From: Thermothelomyces thermophilus ATCC 42464
Taxonomy: Eukaryota > Ascomycota > Sordariomycetes > Sordariales > Chaetomiaceae
Reading direction: 5' to 3'
Assembly (NCBI RefSeq): GCF_000226095.1
Contig: NC_016472.1
Coordinates: 6,882,001 to 6,946,000 of the forward strand
DNA: 64,000 bases
Shown piece by piece: positions 10,951-23,300 of the stretch. Every line of letters begins with the position of its first letter. Within the stretch, counting starts at the first letter, position 1. The translations under genes were made by a program, and so were the position numbers. The notes beneath the pieces are model-generated. The model worked only from the letters and a program-made list of their open reading frames with translations. It made no database searches and had not been told where the DNA came from.

Positions 10951-11953
10951 TATGGGCGACTCGATGAACAAGCAGGCAGTGTATTTTGAATGATGAGGTT
11001 TATTAGTTATCAATTGAGACACGAAGTGTGAAGATCGTCAGTGAATGAAAGCTTCAACCCTTCGTTGGGTCAAGTAAGATGAAGTTTTGCTCTTGCTAAA
11101 TTGTTTACGGATTACAAGAGCTGGGTTCATCGAGCGGTATAATGACATCACGAGTGCGAAATGGGTGGTCCCCCTCCCAGAGGTTGCCTTGCAGAATATG
11201 CGCAAGATCTACCATTCGTTGCAACCTGGGCATTTTAAGTGTTGACAAAAGTATCTCGGCGAGAGTGGTTTTCTAGGTACCAGATATTAAGGATTGAGTC
11301 TAGTCAACCCGATGTATGTAGCGCTCCGTGGTTGCCGTACTTGGTTGAGGGGGAGGAGAATTCAATGCAGCGATTGGAACCGAGGCCACACAGATGGGTT
11401 CTAGGTACCGATTGGGTCACTGCAGCACTCTAATCCGTTGACAACAAGCCACTGCAGCCTCTCGTGCCTGAAGCGGCTCAGAACGTGGAGGGCCTGAAAA
11501 GTGGGCCCGGTCAACTGCAGTTGTGCACAGACCACGCGCAAGTCTATAAAAACCGCCGGCGATCTTCCACGAACTTCGACTTTTTCTCTCTTTCTTTCCC
11601 CATCCGAGTGCAGGGGTTTTACGTGTATCAGTGAGGATTCGTCCGAGATCACGTTTTTGCTAGTTGAAAACTACAACCTGACCGCTCCTGTTGGGTTTCG
11701 ACCTGGCAGGGAATTTTTGGAACATCTTCCTCTCTGCAGGAATTTTAACATTTTCCTTCATTTCCATCGGCCCATGAGGGACGAGGCGAGGAAGGTTTGG
11801 GTTTCGTCGCGATGACCGCGGCGGACTGCAGGGAACAACGACAGCATGTTATTAATGCAGAGCTCGCTCCTACACTATCAAGCAATATGGTACGTATTTT
11901 TGTTCTCTTTCGACAATTGTTCTTTTTCATTTTCCTCACGCTTTTAGTAGGCC
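10951..11953. other. Intergenic stretch between glutamate decarboxylase and the pirin-like gene
   Basis: About 1 kb upstream of the glutamate decarboxylase start and downstream of the pirin-like stop. It contains one copy of the dispersed word TACGGATTA (11106) and pyrimidine-rich tracts. No supported gene. Confidence 0.45.
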
Positions 11954-12856
11954 CTAAGCGGTATCCAGAATGATGACTTCGGCCTCGGCGTCGCCCACGC
12001 TCTCCACGACAAGCTTGTCTCCGGCATTGACTCCCTCAACAAAGGCGCCGTCTCCCTCAGCAAGCACGCCCCCCTCATCCTCCTCCCTGCCGTCCAGCCT
12101 GATCCTGGCTCTCCCGCCCTTGGTCATGGGCAGATGCACGTAGACCTTCCGCCTGGCCGCGTCGGTCGCGTTGGCGCCCACCGTGTACTCGAAGCGGCCG
12201 CCCGGCGCGATGATGCCGGCCGCCATGACGAAGTCGGCGTGGATGGCGATGGTGCCCGGGATCACGGGCTCGGCGGCGCGCTCCTGCGCGGGTGTCGCGT
12301 CGACGCCGCCCCGGAGCGGGCTCAGCAGCGGGACGAAGCCCCTGCGCTTGTCGTCGTCGGCGAAGCGGGCCCGGTCGTACCGCGGTGCCAGCCCGCGCTT
12401 CCAGGGGATGACCCAGATCTGCAAAAAGTGCACCGGCTCCTCGCGGTGGTAGTTGAACTCGGCGTGCGTGACACCCGTGCCGGCCGTCGTGAACTGGATG
12501 TCGCCCCGCCGGACCCTGCAGAAGAGGTCGGACTCCTCCTGTTCTCCTTGTTCACTGCGGCTGCTGCTGCTGTTCTTCGTCCTCTTATGTTGTTGTGTTG
12601 AATCAGTGTGCGTCAGCTCGCCCGAGAGGATGTAGCTAAAGATCTCAAAGTCGCGGTGCGGATGGGTCGGGAAGCCCGAATTGGGCTTGACCCGGTCCTC
12701 GTTGAGCACCCGCAACGAGCCGAACTGGGTGAAGTTGGGGTTGTACCAGTTGGCGAAGCTGAAGGAGTGGTAGGTGTCGAGCCAGCCGTGGTTGGCGTGG
12801 CCCCGGGCAGCAGACCGGTGCGGTGTGATTTTGGCGTGGCGAAGCGTGCTCGACAT
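11954..12856 (-). CDS. Pirin-like bicupin (YhhW/quercetin 2,3-dioxygenase type)
   Basis: A single open frame of about 300 residues from the ATG at 12856; an in-frame ATG 30 bases upstream is possible but less likely, because MSSTLRHAKI is closer to the usual start. The pirin N-cupin is clear: GHANHGWLDTYHSFSFANWY, then SGFPTHPHRDFEIFSYILSG with the metal-binding His cluster, then GVTHAEFN with a further His. The second cupin is degenerate, as in the family. Members bind iron or another metal. Bacterial YhhW can oxidise quercetin and eukaryotic pirins act as redox-sensitive nuclear cofactors; which applies here cannot be told. A run of about 25 Ser/Lys/Gln/Glu-rich residues (DSTQQHKRTKNSSSSRSEQG...) interrupts the first cupin after SGELTH, where most relatives have a short loop. 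No intron. Confidence 0.85.
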   Translation of the reverse strand: MSSTLRHAKITPHRSAARGHANHGWLDTYHSFSFANWYNPNFTQFGSLRVLNEDRVKPNSGFPTHPHRDFEIFSYILSGELTHTDSTQQHKRTKNSSSSRSEQGEQEESDLFCRVRRGDIQFTTAGTGVTHAEFNYHREEPVHFLQIWVIPWKRGLAPRYDRARFADDDKRRGFVPLLSPLRGGVDATPAQERAAEPVIPGTIAIHADFVMAAGIIAPGGRFEYTVGANATDAARRKVYVHLPMTKGGRARIRLDGREEDEGGVLAEGDGAFVEGVNAGDKLVVESVGDAEAEVIILDTA

Positions 12857-12886
12857 GGCGGTTCTTATTGAGTTTGACATGTACAT

Positions 12887-13904
12887 ACGCCCGTCCGGCG
12901 ATGATGGGTAATAAGTGTTTCTCGTCGATTAAGGTTTTTTTATTATTATTATTTCTTGAATGGGATCAGTTGATGATTCTTGACATCACTTCTTTTTCAG
13001 GAGAGCCCAGGCTCGAGAGCTTTTTGTATCACAGAGAATCCAGCTTAGGAGAAGGACGAAGCAGTCGGTGGACTCATTGGTATTATCATTCATGATATGC
13101 TAAGCATTTCAAACTAAGTTCTACAGACCATATTTGCCTTACTTTAGTGAACATCCATCCACATCGTGACCCATTCGAGGATCGGGCGACGGCAAAGTGG
13201 AGCCTGGCCTGCCAGAGTGCTGACGGATGATTACCTCATGCTTTCAATGATTTCTGGCCTCCACAACCTTCACACAGAATGGAATGCTGTACTGTACAGT
13301 ACTGGTACATACCTAACTTTTAGGTTTTCCAATTCTTTGATCTTCGAGCTCCACCAACGCAACAAAACATCACCGCGCATTATCACCGTTGCGCAGTTCG
13401 CATCTAGCTCCTAAGTGTTCACATGCTTGAAGAAAAAGAGGAAAAAAAAAGAAGAAAAGGAAAAGTCACTGACCTGGCTCTGACAAAGCCAAACTCGAAA
13501 ACTTTGTAGCTCTTTTCGAGCTCCATTATCTTGCTCCTGTGGCGGGTCCTGGAGACGACACAAGTGGTTCAATTCCCTCGAAGGTTGTTCTCTTGAGGGT
13601 TATTTTGGTGGTGCAATGTTCCCCTTCTTTGTCCGGCGAACGAAGACTCGCTTTGCCATTGTTTGGCCCTTATATTACAGCCTTGTGTGTCCAGACAATA
13701 AGACACTACAATGACTTTGCGAGTACACGCATTCAGCATGGCTTGTATTTATTCTGCTGCTAGTCGCAGGCCTCATCAGTTGCCTCCGTCAATCTCCGTT
13801 GCGCATTCCATCCGACTTCGTCGCCCACGGCTTCTCACATCCCGGAGGGTTGGCCAACACAACAACAGCCCGGGTCTGGAACAAAATCAGCACATCCATT
13901 CAGC
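12887..13904. other. Intergenic stretch, probable divergent promoters
   Basis: About 1 kb between the divergent pirin-like gene and the Cys-rich-headed gene. It should carry both promoters. A short open frame at 13711-14004 has no recognisable domain. I see no repeat or RNA gene. Confidence 0.4.
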
Positions 13905-15213
13905 ATGTGCTACATTGAGAAGAACGTTTACACGGTGTGTGCTCACACCGGTGTTGGAGACCTGGTTGAGTGTGGTCGGCAGAGAGCCCTGGTCAGGCAG
14001 TTAGAATACAGCGGTTTTTGTGCTAACATCCAGCTAGCCCTCCGGAGCTGCCGTCCCTGTGAGCTGGCCAAGCTCAAGTATTGGTTCTGCCCCGAGTGCC
14101 GCGAGCACTACAGAGGATACGACACCAATAGCGTGGATGCCATCCTGAACTACTGGGCTTACAAGACCCTCCACGGCTTCTCATACAGCGTCTCTCCCCA
14201 AGCCGTCCCCGGCGAGGTTCTCGCGGGGCTCATGCCTGTCACCGACGGCTTCGCCAGACCTAGGTGCGAACTGCTTGCGCTTGACCGGGTATGGCCGCAA
14301 CAGCCGTTCGAGAGACGGCGGGACTGGCTTCGGGAGGCTCGAGAAGGCCAGATCAGTCACGCTGGATCTGGCCGGCAGGTGGAGTACCGTGACGGCTAGC
14401 CATGAGACCCGCGAGCCTGTTGTTGAACATGTGGTGCGCGTACAGCCACAAGCAGCGTCTCCCATGTCGGCCTACCCACATGCCCATGTGCTCAGTTCGA
14501 TAACCGAACACGGCGAGGAGCAAGAACCCGCTACGAGGGTTACTGCTTCGCGCAAAACAGGGAAGCCTCCGTATCATCACCCCGAGACACTTGCGAGGCT
14601 GTGCGGTGAGGTTCCCCAAAGGATCATGCCCCAGTCGGGGGAAACGCAGGAGCCTACAACTACAACTACTGACCCAGGACAATCGGGTATCCCTCCGGCG
14701 TCCCCAACGCCGTCGCAGACCGGGCATGAAATGGGTCATAGCGCCAAGCAGATTCCTCTCCCGTTCGATGGGCCGCCGTCTCGCAGTTTGACGGCGCCGG
14801 CCAAGCAGCAGGAGGCTACTGGTCATAATAATGGCCCGACTGGAGTCGAAACAACTAACCAGAAACCCCGCGGCGATGGTTGCGGACCTGTCTCCAGTGA
14901 CATCGACGGCATCAGCATCCCCGAAGCACCCGCACCAGCAAATTACCGGGTGCTAAGATCGACTAGCTTCGACGTCTCCGCTGAGCCAACCCGAGACTCT
15001 CCAACCGATGAACCGGTGCCATTTCCACAGCCAGATCCTAACGCCCTCGACAAAGAGTTGGTGGGTGTCATCCTCGACGGCGCACCCTTGAAGATTGTCT
15101 TGGTCATCAACGAGGACGAGCCCAGCATGACCAGCCATTTCTCCATTTCCGACCTGGACCCGGACGAGGCAGCAGAACTGGCTGGTCTGAGAAGCGTCAG
15201 TCCGCCGCCCTAA
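13905..15213 (+). CDS. Uncharacterised fungal protein with a Cys-rich N-terminal head
   Basis: Two overlapping open frames are best explained by one intron, 14264-14336 (73 bp, GTGCGA..GGGAG). Joining 13905-14263 to 14337-15213 gives 411 residues. The start MCYIEKNVYTVCAHTG resembles a family of ascomycete proteins that begin MC(Y/F)IEK and hold paired cysteines. Here C2, C12, then CANIQLALRSCRPC and FCPECREHYRGY look like a small zinc-binding module within about 80 residues. The rest is low-complexity and probably disordered, rich in Pro, Thr and Ser, ending in an acidic stretch (FSISDLDPDEAAELAGL) that resembles a peptide-interaction motif. No enzymatic signature is visible and I give no function. 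The intron is inferred; a frame error is the alternative. Confidence 0.55.
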
Positions 15214-15990
15214 GAGGTGGTGGCCTCCTCGGATGGCACCGACGCGCCCTCGGCACCGGAGAGAGAACATTAGGCGTCAGAGGCGAAGGAGGCGCAAGAG
15301 GATCGTATTTCTGCTGCTGGCTACCTATGGTGAGCCGGCACCGAAATTTGCCTCGCCTTAGCTAGCCTAACCTCCTCTCCAGCCTAGCCCGTATCGGGTT
15401 CATCCCGGAAGCCCATGGCTGCGGATGACTCTGGTGTTGACTTTGGAAAACCGTTTGCACGACCGTTTGGGCTTATCTCTCCTGTTACGATGTGTGCAGA
15501 AGCAGTCGATGGAAAGGCGAGTGTGAGTATTACGATTCGTAGTGATAGGACGTAGTAGTTCGAGTTATGTCTATATAGGATTTGAGAAGACGTGTCAAGA
15601 TATCTATGTTATAAAATTTAAACCTTCCCCATCCTGAAGAAAAAAATTTAAATATAAACTTGAGAGACATCAGAAGTGCAATCTCGGCCAGCATGATGCG
15701 ATGTTGTCGCTCTCTTCCTCTCCACCGTCTCCGTGTCTCCCACTGAGCGCTTTCGAACAGGGTTAGGGTGTTAAGGTTCCCTGGCTGACCGAATGAGTCG
15801 AATCGGCCAAAGCGATTAGTTAGTTAGGTGCTGTACAGTACTCCGTACCTACCCTGATAAAGCACCCCGCCACCCCGCTATCGTGCTCGAAGGCTCCAAA
15901 GCAGGGCAGGCACCGTTGCTTCGTCGTGCTAGCATCCTGGCAATCGGATTAGCCGCCAAACTTTCTTGCATAGCGCCGGCCTGGGTGAGA
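15214..15990. promoter_or_regulatory. Region between the Cys-rich-headed gene and the Vms1 start
   Basis: About 780 bp holding the 3' UTR of the upstream gene and the Vms1 promoter. An AT-rich patch lies near 15610-15660. One copy of the dispersed word TACTCCGTA is at 15839. No further gene is supported, although the Vms1 frame stays open upstream to 15883. Confidence 0.35.
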
Positions 15991-18014
15991 ATGGACAAGA
16001 CACAAGACGCGCTGCTGCGGCGGCCCCTCTATCTCTTTGACTTGCCTCTAGAAATCCTCGATTCGCTCGCTCCCAAGCCGGACGCGGGACTGCCTGCCCT
16101 AGCCGAAGACGATGCGCCCACCAAGACGACCTCGTCGGGGGAGCCGATCCCTAGCCCGGCCGGTAGTACCGAAAACGTCCTCGGGTCGCAGGCTTGCTCC
16201 CTCTGTGGCATGGCCTTTGTCACCGTCCAGGAGCAGAAGGAACACCTCAAGACCGACCTCCATTATTACAACCTCAAACAGAAAATGAACGGTCTCAAGC
16301 CTGTGTCGGAGACCGAGTTCGAGAAGCTCGTGGAAGAGAACGACGTAAGCATATCGGGTTCCGAGACGTCGGATAACGAAGACGACGACGACGACGACGA
16401 CGACGAGTCATCCCGCAAGGAGTCGACGCTTTCGGCACTGCTGAAAAAACAAGCGTCGCTGGCGGAGAAACGCAGGCCAGACGATGGGGACCAAGATGAC
16501 GAGCCGAAGGCGAAAAGGAGGGGCACGGGAAAGCCGCCGTTACTCTGGTTCACTTCGCCAAAGTTGCCGGATCATCACTACTTTGGGATATACCGCGCGA
16601 TGTTCACGCCCGAGGAGTTGGACAAGGAGGATGCCATCGTGGAGGCGATCCGGCAAAGACAGTTGCCGCCGATATCCATGCCCAAGGCTCCCAAGGACGG
16701 GACTTCGGTGCCCCCAGCCTACAATGGCAGACACATCTTTCTCTGCATGATGGGAGGCGGCCACTTCGCCGCCATGGTAGTCTGCTTGGCCCCGAAGCAG
16801 AACAAGCACGGCTCTACCGGGCCGCTCAATAGGGAGGCCGTCGTGCTGGCGCACAAGACCTTCCACCGGTACACAACCCGGCGGAAGCAGGGTGGCTCGC
16901 AGTCCGCCAACGACAATGCCAAGGGGGCAGCGCACTCCGCCGGCGCCTCACTCCGCCGGTACAACGAGCAGGCCCTCGTCGATGACGTCCGGGGGCTGCT
17001 CAGGGATTGGAAAGCCCTGATCGATACCTCGGATCTGCTCTTCATCCGGGCAACGGGCGCCACGAACAGGCGGACCTTGTTCGGGCCGTACGACGGCCAG
17101 GTCCTCCGCCCCAACGACCCCCGCATCAGGGGCTTCCCCTTCAGCACGCGAAGAGCAACACAGAGCGAGCTCATGCGTTCCTTCATCGAACTCACGCGCC
17201 TCAAAGTCAGAGAGATCCGGCCCGAAGCGCCCCCGGCGCCCGCGGGTGAGACATCCAACAAAGCCTCCAAACCGAAAGCCGACGCCAAACCGGCAACCCG
17301 AAAACGTAGCGACGAAGAAGAGGCCGCCATCTTCCACACCACCCAACTCCAAGCCACGATCCGCCGCTCCAAGCTCCCCGCGCTCCTCTCCTACCTCACC
17401 ACCAACAACCTCCCGCCGGACTTCGTCTTCCAGCCGGCCGACTCGCAGCAGAACCGCCACGCGCCGACCCCGCTGCACCTCGCCGCCGCGCAGAACTCGG
17501 CCCCGCTCGTCGCCGGCCTGCTCACGCGCGCCGGGGCCGACCCGACGGTGCTCAGCCCCGAGGGCAAGACGCCGTTCGACCTGGCCGGCGACCGCGCGAC
17601 GCGCGACGCCTTCCGGGTCGCCCGCGCCGAGCTGGGCGAGGCCGCCTGGGACTGGGACGCCGCGCGGGTGCCGGCGCCGCTCCGGCGGGCGGAGGCCGAG
17701 CAGCGGGCCGAGCGGGAGCGCAGCGCGCTCGAGAGGGACGAGCAGCTCCGTCGGAGGGCCGAGGAGGAGCGCCTCAAGGTCGAGGGCCCCAAGATCCCCG
17801 ACGCCAACAACAACAACAACAAGAAGTCGTCCTCGTCGTCGTCCTCGTCGTCCAAGGGCGGCGGCAGCCTCCTGGGCGGGCCGCCCAAGACGGCAGAGGA
17901 GAGGAGGGCCGAGGAGGCCAGGGGCCTGACGCCCGAGCAGAGGATGCGGCTGGAGCGGGAGCGCAGGGCGAGAGCGGCCGAGGAGAGGATCAGGCGGATG
18001 AAGGCGGGCGGGTA

Positions 18015-18015
<1 letters not shown>
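15991..18015 (+). CDS. VMS1: Vms1/ANKZF1 peptidyl-tRNA hydrolase of ribosome quality control
   Basis: An intronless frame of 674 residues from the ATG at 15991. The frame is open to an ATG at 15883, but MDKTQDALLRRPLYLFDLP is the family-like start. Order of parts: a leucine-rich N-terminal segment; C2H2-like zinc finger CSLCGMAF...HLKTDLH (about 69-93); an acidic DNEDDDDDDDDE run; the VLRF1 release-factor-like domain (about 245-410) with GGSQSANDNAKGA, whose catalytic Gln is about residue 304; an ankyrin pair (about 488-545, TPLHLAAAQN); a charged coiled coil; and a C-terminal VCP-interacting motif RRARAAEERIRRMK (about 655-670). In yeast and human relatives the protein frees nascent chains from tRNA on stalled 60S subunits and recruits Cdc48. 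All the key parts are present, so the protein should be active. NNNNNN and Ser runs lie between the coiled coil and the Cdc48 motif. Confidence 0.95.

Positions 18016-18017
<2 letters not shown>

Positions 18018-18053
<36 letters not shown>
18018..18053. repeat. 36-nt poly(T) tract just downstream of VMS1
   Basis: 36 consecutive T begin three bases after the VMS1 stop codon, in its presumptive 3' UTR. The length equals the A tract at 9914-9949. Confidence 0.9.
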
Positions 18054-18055
<2 letters not shown>

Positions 18056-21000
18056 GTGTGTGTGTGAGAGAGGACAGAGGGGAGGGGAGGAGAGGGGAGG
18101 AGAGAGGAGGGAGGGTGGGTGTTAACTCGGGGAAAGCTGGTCGGCAGGTCGCGCGCAGGTGCATAAGTAGATGGCTACATATACATACACACACGCTTGC
18201 ATGCCCTAATAATAAAATTGCACGCATGGTTTGCACCTGTCCAGCCATCGTAGCCTACCACTACTAACTACTATGCTTCATCGCCCCAAGGTCGGGAGGC
18301 TATCCGAACCTGTAGCTCCGTTATGGCATCTCAGCACGTCACCTGGCAAGCGAAGTATATCCCACGGATGAGGGTCTCGAAGTGGAGCTGCGCCAGCTTG
18401 TTTCTCCGGCCTTATAAGATCTACGGGGTCGTAGAGCTACAAGGGCACTCAACGGGGCACATTTCCCCTGGCCTACTCGAGAACCCAGCAAGAACGGCAG
18501 CTTTGCTCCAGAGACGCCTTCTACTCTGTACTTTTTACTCCTGAGGACTGAGGACTGTTCGTTGTTTGTTGAGGCGTAAGGAGTAGTGATCAGGGACAGT
18601 ATTAAATATCGACACCAATCCTACTCGAAATAGGCAGGAAGAAATTTTTTTTGGTGAGAGTCGTCAAAGTTGACAAAGGCGGGCAGGGCAGCCTTCTCAG
18701 CCAGCAGGTGGCCGAACGAACGATCGAACGGATGGGTCGGGGTCGAGGCCGGGCCGGGTCGGCCGGTGGGGTCGGCCGAGTTTTGCATGCACGGGAGGAT
18801 CGGATCGGAGGGGGTCCTTACCGGGGACCGACAGGGACCCACTCGGCCGCGGGGGAGGGCGGACCCGGGCGGGACTTCAAAACCGAGTGAAGGGCGGTGA
18901 CGGGTGCTGTACTGGTTCCCCAGAGGACTACTGCGTAAGAGCATTGATGGCCACACGATAGTGTTCCCGGCCTTTTTTTTGAGAGTGGGAAATCGCAGGC
19001 GTGTGGATTGTGTCGTGTGGCCTGAAGTCCGAGATTCGGATCTCCCTCGGTGTTTTGTGACAACTTGCGGGAAAGAGTGGGCAAGTTACTAGTTAATGCC
19101 GCCAACCATGGTTCAAAACAAAAGAAAGAAGAACAAAGTAAACAAGATGAAAGCAGAGAGATATAGAGAGCTGCCTGTGTGTAACCCGTGCCCCTGTGTG
19201 CAACACACCACGGCGGTCCTACAATTAATTGGTAAACAATATTCTGCAGGGACCGAGGACGAGGATCTAAGTAACTTAGTTATTGGTTCCTGGACCATCT
19301 CTTGCCTTATTTTTTACACTGCATCTGTGCGCCTCATTCCTACCACGGCGTGCAGTACTTGTGTCAATTGAGTTGGTTCACCATTTCGTGGCGCTGTGCC
19401 ACCCAGGGATCAATATTCGGGGACTATTGTATTAGGCCACGAACTAACTAGCATGTAGCAACGGCCATGGGCGATTGGGTGGCTACTTTGGCACGCCGCT
19501 TTTCCCGTGAGAGGTGGGGAAAAAAGGAGATATTCTTCGAAAGCGCGTCGGTTGGGATGTTTGTTGGCAAGTTTCAAGTCACTTGTTGCTTGCGGCTTCT
19601 CAGACACTGTGGCGCTGGAGGTGGTCTCAACTGTCTGGAAGGCATGTTGTATTTCGAGATTGGGCGGCAAGGGGCCCCTCGCCGTTTGCTGGTGCGGTGG
19701 TAATAATGTCGTTTCGGGGCAATGTGGATCATGAGGAGGACCAACAGGACACACAAGTGTACGCCGTAACATTAAGCGTAGTGCAGCTGGAAGACAGGGA
19801 AACTTCTCCCGAGTAGCCAGGTGCACCACTACGGACTACTCGTACAACTACATGTTCCTGGCGGAGCGAGTCGTGTCCGCATCCCGAGTGGGCCGGACAC
19901 AACTCCCAGATTGCCGGAACCCGGGGCCCTCTTCCCCCCAAACAAATGACAAGGAGGAGACACAGCCACGATGTCGGCAGATCTGGCAGAGGACAGTGGT
20001 GGTGGTGGAGGTCGGAGCATCTGAGGACGTGGGCCGGCGTGTCGCAGCATCACGATACGAGCTCGCTGAGATCAGACTAACCAACAGCCGAAACCCTGGG
20101 GCGAGGGCGGGGAGGAGCGGCTGCCCACCGGATGGGTTGATGGCTGCATCACTTGCTAGACGAGGGTAACTTAACTTGCTGCCCCTGAGTCTTGACTGTT
20201 CTGGGCGTTGCATTGCTTGCCAAGCGAGTGGTATGGTGGAGTTGCTTCCGGAGCCCGAGCGCACCCCGGCGTGTCCGCGCTGCCCCCGACTATCGATGGA
20301 CTAGTACGAAGGAACAGATTACACTACTCCGTATGTACTGTGTGTAATCCGTACAGGCTCACGCCACTTGTAATCCATACACGGCCACTGTACGAAGTAC
20401 TGAGTCGTATGTTTAACCGCTTAGTCGGCATCTGTGCGCTCGGTTGTCGGTCCCATCGCGGAAGCAACGGCCAAAAGGATTGTGCCAAGCGGTTACGGTG
20501 GTAATTCCCTCCTTTTTCCTGCTCCCGAGTCAATCTGAGACCTGCTATTGAAAATGGCGGCTTTTGCGCAGCTTTGTTTGGTTTATTTCAATTTCCATGT
20601 TTCCAGACAAATAAAATGCGGCCCGTCAATAGTGTAGAAATATCGAATGTGGGCCGGCGGCAGAGGCGGCGGTTGTCGTCAAAAGTCAAAAAAAGGCTGA
20701 AAAAGAAGCTCCGCTGATCATTGCAGATTTCCGATTACTGACAGGCGAAAAAGGAAAATCATCAGGATGACAGTGGCGATTCGCCAGCCCCATATCCGGG
20801 GTGGGTCCACAGCTGCACTCGCTTACAGTACTAGGAGAATTCTCCGTAGATCTCGAGCGTTCCAGGTCTGCCGCTCGTGCCGTCAGGGAGAGCGAGGTGG
20901 AGCTAAAAACGGTTCTGTGTGGATCACGGTTCATCTCTTTCGGCTTGACACGAGACGACAATTCGAGTGTAAGCGGAAGTGTAATCTCATACGCTACACA

Positions 21001-23288
21001 CAAGCACGAAGCGTGCTGTGCGGAAGACAGTATCTGGTATGCAAGCACGGATTAACTGCCATGTCTTCTCTACAGTTTTGTGCTGTGTTTGGTGTGTACA
21101 GTATTTGCAAACTGACAAGGACAAACTTACATCCTAGGTGGATAGACTTCCCAGTCTGAGGCTTGGCAAGTGCGAGTTAGGTTGCTAAAGCCAAAAGAGG
21201 CGCTTGAAAACTCTTGAAAAAAGAAAAAGGGGGGGAGAGGGGGACTTTGCAGTGCAGTAATGCTGTAGCATTCGTGTACATACGGTATGGAATACGTTGC
21301 TGTGTGTGTGATGTGGCGGACTTTTGGCACGGGCCGGCCAAGTTCGAGCAGCGTGTTATCCCATGCCATCGTCGCATCCGTGGTGCTTTTGGTTGACATT
21401 TGCCTTTTTTGACCCGAGTTGTCAACCTCAACCAACTTGTAAGCATTCCGGAACACTTTGGCCAGGAATCAATTCGATCAAAGAGTCGCTGCCATTGCCA
21501 GAACTGGAAGCCGCCGCTTGATTGACCCACCTACTCCGTAGTGTACTGTGTAAAGGTTGTGGCGGTACCTAGTGTAACGCCAAGGCTCGCTCTTCTGGGC
21601 GCGCACGCACCTGAAACATGAAGCTCCCAGGCGCCGGTTGCAAAGACCAATGTGAAACACGACACTGGATCGAGCGGGCAGCCGCTGGACCGCAGCCTGG
21701 AACGCGAACATCCAAACGTCTAGACTCGGCGGAAGCGGGAGTCCTTGCTTTTCTCAGCTGGCTCTGGCACTCCAAGCGCCGCCGGTTGATATTCGAAGAG
21801 AAACGAGACAAAGCAGCCAGCCAAACGTGGCGGGGCTTTTATGGTAAGAATGCACTTTTGATCCATCAAGAAGCGCTACTTATACACTAAAAAAACAGGA
21901 CTTACACCACGGGGAGAACCTATGAGCGCATGATGTACACAGTAGGGTTCGCTTGACGGTTCGAGGAATTCGCTCCGATGCTTCTGTTTTCTTTGGGAAT
22001 CGTTCCCTTTCCCTGCGCTGCGGGGAAGGCCCAGAAGGGGACAGGCAGCAGGGATGACTGAACCCGAGGCTTGGCATCGGCCATTATTAGTACAGTACAT
22101 TCGGGACCCACGCGAGATCCAGGAACAAACAAGCATGCCAATGCTCGCTTTTCGGCAGTAACTACTCCGTAGCAGGATGCACACTCGGTTCCTGCAGGAG
22201 CCAAAACTGTTACTGCGTACACTACTACACTACACTACACTCGCACCCTAAAGTCGTCGAGCACACTAGCGTACAACAGTGTGGTAGTGCCGTCGGCGTG
22301 GCTGAGCAATGTCGCCGTTTGTTTCAAAAGCAACACCGCTCGCTCGACGCAAATTCTACACTAGACGGATTAGTTCTTTCAACACGCGATACAACAGTAG
22401 TTATACTGTATGTATAGACCTGTGTCAGGTATGTATGTACCTACATATAGTACGTACCGAACATACGACTACTTGCAGTACGCAGACGTCCAGTCTACAC
22501 TAATCCGTGCTCTGCAGAAACATACAAATTACAAACATTCCCTTGGCATAACGAAGTTGCAACATTGTCCAAGTTCCCTTGGCTGGCCATGGCCACAACG
22601 GATTGGCCGGTTTTTTTTTTCTTTTTCTTTTTTTTTTTTCGAAAGGACACCTCCCAAGGACAGGCCTCTCGATTCAGGCCCTCATTTCAAAGCTTATTTG
22701 ACCCATCTGCTGGTCAATAGTGTATGGCCTCCCTGAGCTAAGACAATACTTTCCGAAGCTTGGCGTCAACTGTGTACTAGTACGGAGTAACTAACGGTTG
22801 GCCGCGTGCTGGTCGGCCTCGACTGGGCCAGATCTCGAGCGCACCCCTGACGAAATAACTACCCCTTACCCGCCAATCCTGTCAGCCAACCACACACGCC
22901 GCTTGCCAGAGCCGCGCGCCACCGAATCAGGAAAGCCCAAGCACATAGTGTACGAGTACATAGTACGCTACTAGGACGGAGACACAGTAATCCGTAAACA
23001 TCGTCAACCCAGTGCTCGCCACTCAGTCCGTTGTGCCCAAACTGCGCCCGCCCGCAGAAAGGAGACTCGACAACCACTCCCCTATCTGACTCTGCGAGAC
23101 ATGACACCCTACAATGTCGAGCGTTGCCGCGACGGGTACGCCCGTCGGCTGCCGAGTCTGCTCTTTGGGCCTCCGGGACGCCTTTGGTGGCAGTGCCTTG
23201 GGACGCCGCCGAAAGAAACATTGACACATCATTAGCTCCCCTATAGTCCGTACACTATAGTGAATGTTTTTACAGTATCGTGTGTACT

Positions 23289-23300
23289 GTATGTACATAC
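23289..23300. repeat. Perfect 12-bp palindrome GTATGTACATAC
   Basis: The same palindrome recurs at 26385-26396 and 44822-44833, always between genes. Confidence 0.9.

Noticed and set aside
15883-15990. Upstream in-frame ATG extending Vms1 by 36 residues
   Set aside because: The extension resembles no part of the family, and MDKTQDALLRRPLYLFDLP fits the usual start.
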